Source: Isoetes taiwanensis (lineage: Eukaryota; Streptophyta; Lycopodiopsida; Isoetales; Isoetaceae). Taken from it: a stretch of DNA of 64,000 bases. Below are positions 47,253 to 58,642 of the stretch, one piece after another. Location: the NCBI GenBank assembly GCA_021234155.1, contig JAJEKV010000033.1:14451422-14515421 (forward strand), in the 5' to 3' direction. The notes under the pieces are model-generated. The model saw nothing but the letters and a program-made list of their open reading frames with translations. It was not told the origin of the DNA and searched no databases. Position numbers and translations under genes: made by a program. The stretch's first letter is position 1, and every line of letters begins with the position of its first letter.

Positions 47253-50200
47253 ATGCAAAATGCTAAAAAAAAGCCCCCAATGATGCTAATCAAGGCAAGG
47301 AAAAATCCCCAACTAATGAACATGATGGCAAGGAAAAGGAAAATACCTCAAATGATGTTGATGATGGCAAAGGAAAGGAAAAGACTCCAAATGATGTTGA
47401 TGATGGCAAGCGAAAGGAAAAGACCTCAAATGAAAAGGATGATGCCAAAGGAAAGGAAATTGTACTTTATACTCGGGTCGATTGGAAAAACAAAAAGGTC
47501 AAGATCCTGCATGCATGCAACAGAGAGGCAGTAGAAGAAGGGATTATTGTTCTGGCAGATCCTATCAATGCAGTGAATGATGAAAGATTAGGGGAGGACA
47601 GGTTAGGTGTGGCAATCTCAAAATTATATGACAATTGGAAGGAAAAGGGTTCAGGCAAACAAGAATGCCTAGCTTGTGTGAAGCAACTAGAGGTTCCAAC
47701 TATTGTTTTTTTGAAGGCAAGATTTTTATGTTTTTATTAATAATATAATATGTAAATACATTTATTTCTGGCTCCATAGTAGCCTGATAGCCTAAACATT
47801 TCAGCACAATCCACCCAGGTATGAATAAAATGTAGAAGCACCATTACAACAATCCATCTTTCAGACTGATCCTGATATACCTGAAGATGAGACCCCTTTA
47901 AGATCCGCCTCAGAAAATGCAAATTGAACAAGAACAAACAAAGTGGAAGCTTCATCCCTCAGCGTTAACTTTCGGCCCATACTTTATCTATATCAAATTA
48001 CTACTGGGGAAGAATAAAAACGCTTTTTTCCAATTTCTCGTTACTTGAGTGTGTTATTCTCACCTTCTTCTTTGAGATATAGATGGGGAGGCCTCTCCCC
48101 AATGGGATGGTCCACCTTCACTTCACTTTGCCCATGAACACTTGCAATGGGTTTCCTCTTCCCTACGCTCTACCAACCGGATGAAAAAAGTAAACTAAAG
48201 CCCCCACCACCGGGCTGGCTCATAACCCACCATTCAACACGCTAGCTTTTGTAAGAGCATGTGGCCTCGTCCAATGTTCTCCTAGGATCACTTGCCTTTT
48301 CGAGGTGATTGCTTTCATGATGTACTCTCTTTGAAATCCACACCTCCTTTCAATTTTGGGATGAAGAGGGTCAACATGAAAGAACTAGGCTCCATCCAAG
48401 TTACATGCCATCACATCTATAACAATGGGGCTAAACCAAAATAGAAGAATGCCACATGCACCCAAAGACCTCCTGACAGGAACTCAAGCTAAAGTCCACC
48501 ATTTTTGAGAAGTCTCCTTTGCTCACCCACACGGAGGGACTGCTCAAAGAACATCAAACTAAATATATTCCAAAACTACTCCACCACCGGATAGACTCTT
48601 TGCCAAGAATCATACCTTAGATGCCCGGCTGAATAATTCCAAGCACTCATCTTGCTTTGAGCCGGTCGTGGCGGATAAGAAATGTGATATACCCCAAAAA
48701 CTGAATCTAATGCGCGTTAGTGAACATCGGGACTAATTTTGCACATTTCTTGTTCTTGCTTGCCCTAAGCTGAAACCTAATGCAATAACACATGATCTTT
48801 GAATAGAAAATGTCCTTCCATGTTTAAAGCGGAAACACAATCAAATGGTATTGCTCTAGCATCGCCGGTGAAACCGAATAATCGAGCTGCAATAAGTGCG
48901 GCGGATCCTTGCTATCTGACTGCGGCCGTCTAGTACCCCTAAGTTGCGGTGGGGTGCAGCGAATCCTTACTTCTGATGAGTGCGATCGTCTAAGCTACGA
49001 TGAGTGCAGCATATCGGTCTAAATCGAGAAAGAAATCGGCCCAAGGCACACATCCAGAAAGGGAATAAAGCATACCATTATGATTTGGGCTCCTCCGTAG
49101 CAAGAACAGAGCTAACAAAGCACGCCCTGTCGATGCAAGATTGGCTTCCCATTCTAGTTAAAACGTAGAAAGGAGACATGCGACTGTTCTAACCTCAGGG
49201 TCTTGTGCTTAAGGATTCTTCAGAGCTAAGGCGAGCTCGAAATAAAACCCCTTTGCCACAGGTCTGAATCGTTGGGGCTCAGCAGAATGCTACAATCCAC
49301 GAAAAAACTACAGAAACATAGAAGCCAGTGGTCAAGGATGATTTCCGACCACTCCTCCAGCAGAAATCTGAGGATTCTTGCTCCGCACGAGATGGGCGGC
49401 CGCCTGCCGCCGCCCTAAGCGCAACCTAACCCTAACATCCAATCCAGTGTAATTCCGGTTCCAACTATTGTTGCATGGCCTAGGGACAGTATTCAACTGG
49501 AGGGGAACTACACGTTTCCTATAGATGTAGAACCATTGTCAACAATGTTCACACAGTGTAGCAAGAGGCCACTTCCAACTTTCAAACATTATCCCACCAA
49601 AAGATGCAAGTCAGATTATGATTGTTCTCCTAAAGCTATGATGAAGGTTAGAGGAGGTGAATGTTGTTGGGCTTCTTGTGTTAGAATGTTCACAATAGAG
49701 GAGTTGGTGGGAGCAAGAGCTACATATCAGGAACATAAGTGTGATAGCAGGAGGAATTTCATGTACACCATATTTGGCTATGCAATTCAGGATGAAAGAT
49801 CAAAGAAGAAAAGATTCCCATTGAATGGAAAGTGGATATGTTCAAAAGCATGGATGGCTATACATGGAATTCCAACCTCTTCTTGGCACAACTGGCAAAA
49901 GAGACATGAAAATGGTAGTAAAATTGCATTGCATGGGAACACTGGCACTGGTAAGGCCTACCTCAGAACTATAGCTGCAAAGGAAATATTTGAAAGATAT
50001 GTGGATTTCAATGCGAGAAAACATGCCACATAAGAGTAAGAAGGATGAGCAGGGGGTAGAGTTATTGTTGAAAAAGATTGTCATCCCATTGTACCCGAGA
50101 AGAGCATATTAGAGGAAATAAATGCATTGCGGGGGAACTTGGGTGGCCTCTATATCAGCCAGTTTTAGTAGGCTATGGAATAAGCATTTCAAGCATGTGA

Positions 50201-52071
50201 CCATAGCAACTTCAAACAACTTTGCCAAGTGCAATTTATGTGCTAAGTTGAAGGAGACACTAGATAAGACTGTGCAACCAAGTCTAAGGGCAAAGATAAG
50301 GGAACATATGAAGGACCATATGCCGGATGAACTATCATGTAGATCAACTTATTGGATGTGGAGGACCTTATACGCAATGGAACCTAATAACTATCTATGT
50401 ATTATACATGATAAAATGGACCAACAGAAGACTTGTCTTCCACAATTCAAGTACATTCCTAAGTCATGTGGAAGATCATACCCTTTCTTGATTTCAATGG
50501 TGGGGCAATATTGCATGGGCGAGTCTCTCGGACTTATTATGGCCATTTAGGTTTAGAGTTGTGGAGTGATGGTCAGATTTTCACATTGGGAGTATCATGA
50601 GGTGTTTAGAAACTATGAGAAGGGTTACAATGGTCACCCTCTGGGATCCTACTGACTAGCCGGGCACTACATAGTGCATTGTTGGATGGAACCCCTAATA
50701 GTATTGAAAAGTTTAGCAAGGCAAGATTTAGGAGGAATGGACCTAATGAACATGTTGGAGCTTCAACATCTCGTGCTAAACCTCGAGATCTGCCCAGAAA
50801 GCTCCTCTTGCAACTAGATAATTGTCTTTGGTCAAAATAAGAGCGGTGGATGTTTTCTTTCCTATCCTACTTAACAATTTGTGGGTATTTTTGAAAAAAA
50901 GAGTCAATTTGGGGTTCCTAATGCGGGACATACTCATGAGGATGTGGATGCATTGTTTGGAAAATATAGTCATGTATTGAGGCAATGAGACGGTTACCAA
51001 CTTTCCCGAGGCTATTGGAAATATTTCATGGATGTACAAATCCATCTCCTATAGGATCTATCATAGAAGAAGTGCGATTGGAAGAGTTTTGTGGATGGTT
51101 ATGCTCTCGACATGGAAGGTCATTCTAGACCTCTTCAATTCACTTTTTGGGTGAGAGAAGGGATTCCAATCATGCAATGGAAAATGAGACCTTGAGGAGG
51201 AGAAGTGGAGAGGTGGGGCAGAAATTTGTACGGGGATGCAAATGGCAAGCCTATGATACCTCTGGTCAACCAAAAGCTCTAAAACCAAGCCCGAAGAAGT
51301 CAAGCAATTGGGATTGACTAAGGATGGCATCAATGACTACATCAAGCATTGGCAAACTAATTCGGATGAGACTAATCGTGCATTGATAGATTATTGGAAG
51401 AAGGTGATCAACTTGTTGGATGAGGTAGACACATCCTCGGAAAATTTGAAAGAAGGGTGGTTCCCTAAAAGTAAGTGGAAAACATTATTTGGTCTGGCGA
51501 AGATGATGGTACCATTAGTAGCATTGTGAAGGCATATGCTCCTCCTCAATCGATAAACACTATGTTGGTCCTAAGAAGGATAGACCAAAATATTTAGGCA
51601 TGGATTGTTATGAACCTTCTCTTGGCGTGGAGTGCCACCAATTTGTAGTAGTAAAACCGGCAGATCTAGAGACCTATCCGGTGTGGTTGGGATACACTAT
51701 CTCGGATATTTGCAAAGAAGAAGGTGATGTTAACTTCAATAAGGTGTGGCGTGGAATGGTGGTGTCGATTACATCGGTTGAGTAATGTCACATAGATAAA
51801 GAAAGATATTGATTGTTGGACAAGGAGGTGGAGGAGAAATCCAAGTGATCCTGATCTTTGGCTAGACATTGAAACCGTATTGTACTCGTGGACTCCAAAA
51901 ACTATTCCTAGTAAAACAGCGAGAGTTACAATACCTCAGGATGTAAGGAATAAGGTTCTCATATCCTTGGGGATGCTAGTGGAAAAATGGCTTGATTACT
52001 ATGTATCTTTTCTACAGTTAATAAAAGTTGTGTACTACTTGAGTTCCATGATATATGATTTTGTAATTTGA
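47253..52071 (+). pseudogene. DUF7869-like protein, unit 4, split by a retro-insertion
   Basis: The N-terminal 150 residues are well kept (47,330-47,707, with the 13-residue repeats and KQLEVPT). They are interrupted by the insertion 47,708-49,456 and resume with VPTIVAWPRDSIQLEG at 49,457. The block 49,536-50,033 gives the cleanest reading of the cysteine-rich central part (CKSDYDC, GGECCWASCVRM) and of IALHGNTGTGKAYL. The latter recalls a P-loop but lines up with the family's HGNTG segment. C-terminus ends YYVSFLQLIKVVYYL with a stop at 52,069-52,071. Confidence 0.6.
47692..49472 (-). mobile_element. 1.75-kb non-LTR retro-insertion in unit 4
   Basis: GGTTCCAACTATTG (extending to TT) at 47,692-47,707 is duplicated at 49,457-49,472. 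Units 1-3 carry one uninterrupted copy, so this is a 14-16-bp target duplication. The insert (47,708-49,456) begins with poly-T, i.e. an A-tail of a minus-strand element (...AATCTTGCCTTCAAAAAAA). Its 5' end (near 49,456) is GC-rich (GGGCGGCGGCAGGCGGCC). These are hallmarks of target-primed reverse transcription. Only decayed coding is visible (GGLWVHVAFFYFGLAP near 48,460 minus recalls L1 ORF1), so an L1 with internal loss, or a processed transcript, are both possible. Confidence 0.75.
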
Positions 52072-52747
52072 AGTTAAGGTGTGAGTTTATATTCCCGTGT
52101 GTGATTATATGTTAACGTCTATTCTAGTCTAAGGGCAACAAAGTTACTAAAAAAGTGAATTTAACAAAGTTACTAAAAAAGTGCAATATAAAATTTATCC
52201 CAAAATTAAGACATAATCCCAATTTAATTGAATGATGGTTTGGTTTAGGCAGTGATGAAGGCGGCATGCGGCAAGCCCGGCGTGGGCTTTGCCAACCACT
52301 TCATCATACATTGTTTCTTCGTAGAATCGTAAGATTAGTCGGTCACGCACAAATTGGATCCAAGGTCACGTCACATAACTTCCGGATAAGAGAAAGCCCT
52401 TTTACTGGGCTTTCGGTGTTGAAAAAATGGGCGATCTTGGCGTCGGAGGCCCACTTGACAACAGAAAGCGAGATAAAAGGGCTTTGTTTTAACGTAAAAG
52501 GATAGTTGGACCACTCTAGCGTCATACGTGTGGCAAAACGCATCGGGCAAAAAAAAAAAAAAAACTACGTGTCACATATCTATTGGATAGGGGCGGTGAA
52601 TGTGGGACACCCGGTCCTTTACGTAATGTTTGATAAACACGTTTCAAATACTACCACCCTATTAAACATCTCACACCCTACTCTCCCGTACACACATTCA
52701 CTACCATACTAGAACTAGCTTTGCATTTCATTCCAAGCACTTCAAGA

Positions 52748-53816
52748 ATGGAGGATTTACTACGGCGAGAATGGTGGCGTCGATAGCCCTTCGTCTTCTG
52801 CGGCTCCACCTATGGTACATCTGCGTTCAAAATTTTGGGTTTTTTCACGCATGACCCTTTCGTCTCACTCCATTTTGATGCAGATGTTTCCCAATCTGCT
52901 TCATTTGGACGAGTAAAGCTCCAGTTCAAGGAGCGGATCGAGTTCTGAGGCTTCAACGAAAGCGCAAGCCTGCAAGATTTCAGAAGCTTGATAATCAAGG
53001 CTTATGATGACTTGCGAGACAAATCTGGGGGCTTCTCATGTTTCTATCAAGTATGAAGATGGATCGGAGATTTAATCTCTGTGCATCTTGATGACGAGCT
53101 GCACCTTGCTTTGGAAGATCGAATCAAGTGCCCAAGTTTCTTATATCGGTTCGAGAACAGCGAAACCCAAAAGCGAGAAATAACATCAACGATAAAGTGA
53201 AAATATGTCGATTTTTTCGTACCAATGACTGCCGTCTTGGTAGCCGCTGCAAGTTTCTGCATGATTTAGACAATGTAAGTCCTGAAGATGTTGCAAAAAT
53301 GTCCATGTCTGGAGCTTCTAACACCAGAATCGAAGGTTGGCTCCGCCGGCGGTGAAAAAATCTGCACTGATAATATTGAGCACCTTTGTGCCAACTTGGG
53401 CCTTCGGATCATCCACAATGTTGTTGAGAAGTCGACCTTTCTCAAACTAATGCATGCTTGCTCATGATTCTTTGGTCAAGGATGAAATAAGGTCAAGCAT
53501 GTTGAAACAAAGAACCAATCAAATCTATGGAGCTCTTATTGGTTCTAAGTTTTTACTTAAAATGCACTCCTATATCAGCAGCATAAATCCTACTGCTGAG
53601 AACGTAGAACCTTTTGTTCATTTAGCAGAGGAGTTGCAACTGCGTACTTCTGCTGGATGGAAGGAAGTTCCGTTGCATTCTCTAAAAGCTGTACTGGAAG
53701 AGCTACCAGAAAGTTCAAAGAGAGAAGATTTGGCAGAAAAAATATCAAGGTTACTTGAACAAAAGAAAAAGATTCAACGTTCTTTGGCAATATCACATCC
53801 AGATACATGCTTACAG
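52748..53816 (+). CDS. ZNFX1-like N-terminal exons: PB1-like domain and CCCH finger
   Basis: After the short first exon the frame reads VKLQFKERIEF, GFNESASLQDFRSLIIKAYD, YEDGSEI and VHLDDELHLALEDRIKCP, a PB1-like pattern. KICRFFRTNDCRLGSRCKFL plus H (53,201-53,262) is a CX7CX5CX3H zinc finger. The long block 53,454-53,816 is helical (VHLAEELQLRTSAGWKEVPL...) and ends in a GTGGGT donor. Frame breaks at about 52,946 (TTCTGAGG), 53,075 and 53,352 lie at or next to CTG or CCGG sites. PB1 and CCCH modules are not part of animal ZNFX1 as I know it, so this N-terminus may be lineage-specific. Confidence 0.6.
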
Positions 53817-56800
53817 GTGGGTGGTATTTCAGCCTGCTCTTTTTAATTTTTTCTCCTTAAATAATTGTTAGGTTATATGCAACCATGATTTTGCCAGCAT
53901 ATGTAAAATGCACTGGCATTTCTTAGGCGTCCAATGCAATACTTTTAGAATTATCTTGCATCGAGTTTGAAAGTTCAACCACAGGCATCCTATCTAGCAT
54001 GTTGTAATAACCGTTAATACATTTAGCTTCAACTTTTTTTCTTATTAAGATCAAAGTGTAGCAAACTTAAATGCTTTATGACTTACGCAGGGAGAAGAGT
54101 TTCGCAAAACAAGTATAATACCAGGACGAGAGGAGCTCTTTATAGAGGGGGAAATTCATCTACCAATCAACAAGATAGGGATGAGATACTCTTCCATCAT
54201 AGAGTACCTAGAGACTCATTTCCGGTTGCTTAGAGAAGACTTCATTGAGCCCCTCAGGAATGGCATAAAAAATTACAGAAGTGGAATTCAGAGTGCAGAT
54301 GTTAAAGTTTACTTGGATGTTAAGCTTCAAGAAATGTTCTTTGCCAGCAGTGGGATTGAGTACAAAGTTTCCTTCAGGCTAGACAAGCATAAAGATATCT
54401 CATGGGATTCTAGCAAAAGATTAATGTTTGGTTCATTGCTTTGTCTGTCCTATGATGGATTTCAAACACTTATTTGGGCGACAGTTGCAAGTCGTGATGT
54501 GAAGACCTTGTCAGAAAGTACAGTGATCATCCAGCTTGTTCCTGAAACGGATAATCGACAAGACCTTCAAGCAACCAGGCAATATGTCATGGTTGAATCT
54601 GCTGCTGCATACTTTGAGGCCTACTCCCATACGTTAAGAAGCCTACAAAGAGAGGATATGGAAACAATTCCCTTTAAGGAACATTTATTATCATTAGAAC
54701 CAAGTGTAAAAGCACCTGATTACTTATTCCAAAGTAAAAAAGCTGATGCTTTTGATTTCATATCGGCATTTCCTAAGATGGAAGATGAACTGGGGACAAG
54801 CATTTTCCATTTATTGCAACCATGGCCTGCATGGTCATGTGGCCTAGACAACAGCCAGAAACTAGCTCTCAAACATGGTTTGACAAAAAAACTGGCTCTT
54901 ATTCAAGGACCGCCTGGAACAGGTAAAACTTTCATTGGTTCCCTCATTGTAAGGCTACTCTTGGCAAATTTGAAGGCAGACAAATCAAAAGAAAGTGAGT
55001 TTTCCTGCAGGCCCATAACAGGCCCAATTATGGTAGTCTGCTACACTAATCATGCACTAGATCAGTTCCTAGAAAACCTATATAAGCATGAAAAGAAACT
55101 GATTCGTATTGGAGGAAGAGGGAAGAGTGAAATATTGCAAAACTGCAACTTGCAAAAAATTGTCCAAAAGCACAGGGACGATAAAGATTTACCTCCAGCT
55201 CAAGTACGAGCTGCCATGGATGCAAAAGAGAAGAAAATGAATTTAGAAGGTCAAATGAACTCTTGTGTGAAGGTCTTGAATACTGAATATGTGGCTCGCA
55301 ACATGCTATATGGTGTTGCTACAGAGGAGCAAATAAATAGTCTATTCTCGGGTGCTGTCGGAAGTAATATTGTTAAATTCTGGCTCGTGGGCAGCATTGC
55401 TAATGAATTAGGTGGTGTTGATGATGTGAATAACTTTCAGGAGGAAGTGCTAGACAATGAGGGTTGGACCCAGGTACATAAAAGAAAAGGTATAAAGATA
55501 AAAAACAGGAACAATCATTTGCAAGCACCTGAAAATCCCGATGAGCAATACTCTCTCCATGTTATAATTGACGTTCCGGATGTCTGGATCTTACCTGCTT
55601 TGGCAAGACAGAAACTACACCAATATTGGCTAGATGAAATTCATGGTGCAGCACAAAGGGAGCTAGCAAATCTGTCCAAAGAATATCAGAACGCTTGTAA
55701 AGTGCTTAATGAGGTAGATAGAGAAATTCAGCTCTCAATTCTAAGGAATTCTAATGTTATAGGAATGACTACAACTGCAGCAGCCAGATATCATGACATT
55801 ATTGTATCAATTAAGCCAGAGATACTGGTAGTGGAAGAAGCAGCGGAGGTTTTAGAGAGCCATATCTTAGCAGGCCTGAGCCCTTCCACCAAGCATGTCA
55901 TACTCATTGGAGATCACAAACAGCTGCGGCCATCAATTGCGACGTACAAGCTTTCCATCAAGCATAAGTTGGATGTTTCCTTATTTGAGCGTCTTGTTAT
56001 AGGAGGTATTGAGCATGTAACCCTACTAGCCCAAAGGAGGATGAAGCCATCAATTTCACGTCTAATTGCTAGGATATATCCAGAGCTTACAAATCACTCT
56101 AGTGTTTATGAGTACGAAGATATTAAAGGAATGAAGTCAAGCCTTTTCTTTTTTGATCACAGAGCCCAAGAGAAAGAAGACAGCGATGTGGGTAGCAAGG
56201 TGAATGTTTCAGAAGCAAAGCTTATAGTTGAGTTTTGTAATTATCTTCTGAATCAAGGTTGTTACAAGCCATCTGATATTGTCATTCTAGAAAGGCCAAG
56301 TAAAGGAAATTAAGAGGCGATTGCATGACAAATTAAAGAACCATCCCCTCTTATCAATTACCCCGATTGGGAGTCGTCCTGAAGATGAAAGCACTTCAAC
56401 TACATTTCCACGTGTATCAAGTGTAGATGATTTTCAAGGAGAAGAATCTAAGATAGTTCTTTTATCACTTGTAAGAAACAACCAATCTCAAGGGAAAGAA
56501 GGTATGGGCAGTATTGGATTCCTTAAAAGTGAAAATCGTGTATGTGTAGCCTTGTCAAGGGCCAGAGAAGGTTTATACATATTTGGCAATGCCAAACTTC
56601 TTTCGGAAAAAAGCACCTTGTGGGAAAATGTGGTTAAAGTTCTCGAAGATACTGGCTGCATAGGGCCAGAGCTTATATTATGTTGCCAGAATCACCAAAA
56701 TGTAGAAACAGCAATTTCTAGAGCTGAACAGTTTAGACAAGTGGAAGATGGTGGATGCAGCCAACAGTGTGAATACCAGCTACAATGTGGGCATGCTTGT

Positions 56801-58642
56801 CCAAGGCGTTGCCATCCAGGAACACATGAAAGAGTGTTCTGTCTAAAAAGATGTTTAAAGCCATTCGATAACTGTCCGCTGGGTGCATGAAACCATGCCA
56901 TGGAGGAGAAGACTGTCCGCCCTGTCAAGAGCTTGTAGAAAAGAGGATACCAAGCTGTGGACATACAAGTCCCGTGCCATGTTCAGAACCTGCAGTCGCT
57001 GCATCCTGCAGAAATATGTGCTCAAAACTTCTATCATGTGGTCACCAATGCACAGAACCATCGCGAAACCTTGCAACTTCGGTTTGCCACAGAAGGGTAT
57101 TGAAGGAGGTCCCTGTTCTCATTCAATAGAAATAGCATGCCATAAAGATCCAAGTGTAGTCTCCTGTACAAAACCATGTCAGGAAATTCTACCAGGATGC
57201 CTACACAAGTGTAAAGGAACATGCGGAAAATGCAAACAAGGAACTCATCACATTGAATGTAATGAGAAATGTGGCCGTGGTCTTCCGTGTGGACACAACT
57301 GCAAAGATAAATGTTCCTTGTCCTGCTCGCCCTGTGCAGCAAATTGCCAAAAACGATGTTTGCATACCAAATGTTCCCTTAAATGTGGAGAACCTTGCAT
57401 ACCTTGCCTGGAGCCATGTGCTTGGGAATGCGAACACCTTGCCTGTGATCTTCTTTGTTACCAAGTATGTGAGCGTCCACGATGTGACTTTCCATGTAAA
57501 AAAAGGCTTAAATGTGGCCACCCCTGCATAGGCATGTGTGGAGAGAAATGCCCATCTAAATGCAGGATCTGTGACCCAGATACATTAGATGTAATATCAC
57601 AAATGAAACTCGAGGAAACCGATCTGTCTGACAGATTTATCCAGCTTACAGATTGTGGCCACATTTTTGAAGTCAGTGGGCTAGATCAGTGGATGGATAT
57701 AGATGAGTCAACTTCTTCCATGAATGGGGCATCATCAGTTGAATCCCAAGCCATAAAGCTCAAGTCCTGGTAAGATCTTTTCTAACTAAGTTTTTTATTT
57801 CCATCAACTCTCGTATGAAGATTTGTTTCTGCAGTCCTCAATGCAGGTGCCCCATTAGGAGGACCTATCGATATTCAAATATTGTGAAGAAAAGCTTAGC
57901 ACAAGTAGAACTTGTGAAGCGGCGGGTCTATGGTTATGCTGAGACAAGACATGGTGTAGAGAAGTTGAAAAAGAAAGAATACGCGGGTGCTTTTGAATGT
58001 TTCCAGAGGGCTATACTGGTAAACCCAGGGTTACCAGAAGCTCACCTCAACCTCGCTGTTATCTACTGTGTGCACCAGAGATTCTACGAAGCAATAAGCC
58101 ATCTTCGAGTTGTGATCAGACAAAGTTTTCTAGCATCAAAACTAGAAGTGATTCCAAAGTTAGAAGAAGAAGAGACGTATAATCCTCTACCTGCTAGGAC
58201 GCGAATGGAATCCCTGACCTCCACAGTAAGCAGGAACATGGCAATCAGGGCACTAATCCAATGGGCATCTGCATGTACTGGTCTCAGCCGATTTGCAGAT
58301 GCAGTAACAATATCTGAAATAATTCTTCAACAGGATGCAAATCAGAAGGACGCACATAACATTATGAAAAGTGCGCAGAACCAAATTAAGATGCAGGTTG
58401 TTAGAGCAGTAAGCGCAGAAGTTGGAACTAGTGGACATTGGTTTGAATGCCCAAATGGTCATATATATGCCATAGGCGAGTGCGGTGGAGCAATGCAGCA
58501 ATCCAAGTGCCCAGATTGTGATGAAATTATTGGAGGAAGAAGCCATGCCCTTGCAGCCGGAAACAGGCATTCTACCGTCGATGGGAGCGCACATCCTGCA
58601 TATGGTGATCACGTTGGACTTGGAGCCTTTTTGGATATATAG
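52748..58642 (+). CDS. ZNFX1-like: ZNFX1-like NFX1-zinc-finger RNA helicase gene
   Basis: A four- or five-exon host gene. Inferred introns: about 52,813-52,880 (ending TTTTGATGCAG), 53,817-54,090 (phase 0, LQ/GEEF) and 57,770-57,834 (65 nt, phase 2, KSC/PQCRCPIR). Domain order: PB1-like and CCCH finger, all-helical region, superfamily-1 helicase, NF-X1-type Cys-rich fingers, TPR-like helices, RZ-type finger; stop at 58,640. ZNFX1 proteins act in RNA surveillance, small-RNA inheritance and antiviral RNA sensing in animals; fission-yeast Hrr1 acts in RNAi heterochromatin. A role in RNA silencing is a reasonable but untested inference. Four frame breaks (three before 53,460, one at 56,295, one at 56,885, one at 57,125) may be sequence errors. 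The first ATG at 52,748 is favoured by position, but its frame soon closes. Confidence 0.88.
54091..57769 (+). CDS. ZNFX1-like helicase core and NF-X1 zinc fingers
   Basis: SF1 motifs: Q-like LDNSQKLALKHGL, I LALIQGPPGTGKT (about 54,895), Ia VVCYTNHALDQFL, II VVEEAAEV (about 55,835), III LIGDHKQLRP, IV LLAQRRMKPSISRLI, V SVDDFQGEESKIVLLS (about 56,425), VI RVCVALSRAREGLYIFGN (about 56,545). Between IV and V, VIL is followed directly by GQVKEIKRRL with only four nucleotides between: the expected T-P-Y of the TPYxGQ box is gone and the frame shifts. From 56,750 on, repeated NF-X1 fingers occur, e.g. CQYQLQCGH-like QLQCGHACPRRCH, KCGRGLPCGHNC, KRLKCGHPCIGMCGEKC. Two frame changes (56,885; 57,125) interrupt the Cys-rich part. 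Confidence 0.88.
57835..58642 (+). CDS. ZNFX1-like C-terminal exon: TPR-like helices and RZ finger
   Basis: Begins in phase with CPQCRCPIRRTYRY, which closes a RING-like Cys pair (K-S-C-P-x-C) across the intron. A TPR-like segment follows (KKKEYAGAFECFQRAILVNP, LPEAHLNLAVIYCVHQRFYE, ALIQWASACTGLSRFADAVT). The RZ-type zinc finger GHWFECPNGHIYAIGECGGA plus MQQSKCPDC at about 58,435-58,535 holds the Cys/His ligands expected for the ZNFX1/RNF213 RZ domain. Ends GLGAFLDI-stop. The stop and 3' region are tandemly duplicated just downstream. Confidence 0.86.

Larger units (their letters stand above)
34696..52455 (+). repeat. Four-copy head-to-tail tandem array of a ~4.0-kb unit
   Basis: Units 34,696-38,724, 38,725-42,735, 42,736-46,671 and 46,672-52,455. 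Lengths are about 4.03, 4.01, 3.94 and 5.78 kb; the last is 4.0 kb without its 1.75-kb insertion. Each junction reads (C)ACTTCAAATAA after a GGCC(C). Each unit holds, in order: a GTTAATAGTTAAGTTATAAG-type low-complexity leader, an AACCTTAAAAC-rich inverted-repeat stretch, a TATA-like ATTATATAAATAG, the DUF7869-like coding region, and a 3' region with a doubled AACAAAGTTACTAAAAAGTG and an AAAGCCC...GGGCTTT hairpin. No terminal inverted repeats were found at unit ends. Units are very similar apart from CAG/CTG-linked differences, so the duplication is recent or the array is being homogenised. Confidence 0.9.

Noticed and set aside
49930-49975. GNTGTGKAYL read as a Walker A P-loop in the DUF7869-like protein
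   Set aside because: Other units read HGNTGTV or GNNGFGKAYL at this point, there is no Walker B, and the segment aligns with the HGNTG motif I know from this family.
34696-52455. Each 4-kb unit as a complete DNA transposon with terminal inverted repeats
   Set aside because: Comparing unit starts (ACTTCAAATAA...) with the reverse complement of unit ends (AAGTGGGCC...) gave no inverted match, and no target duplication flanks the array.
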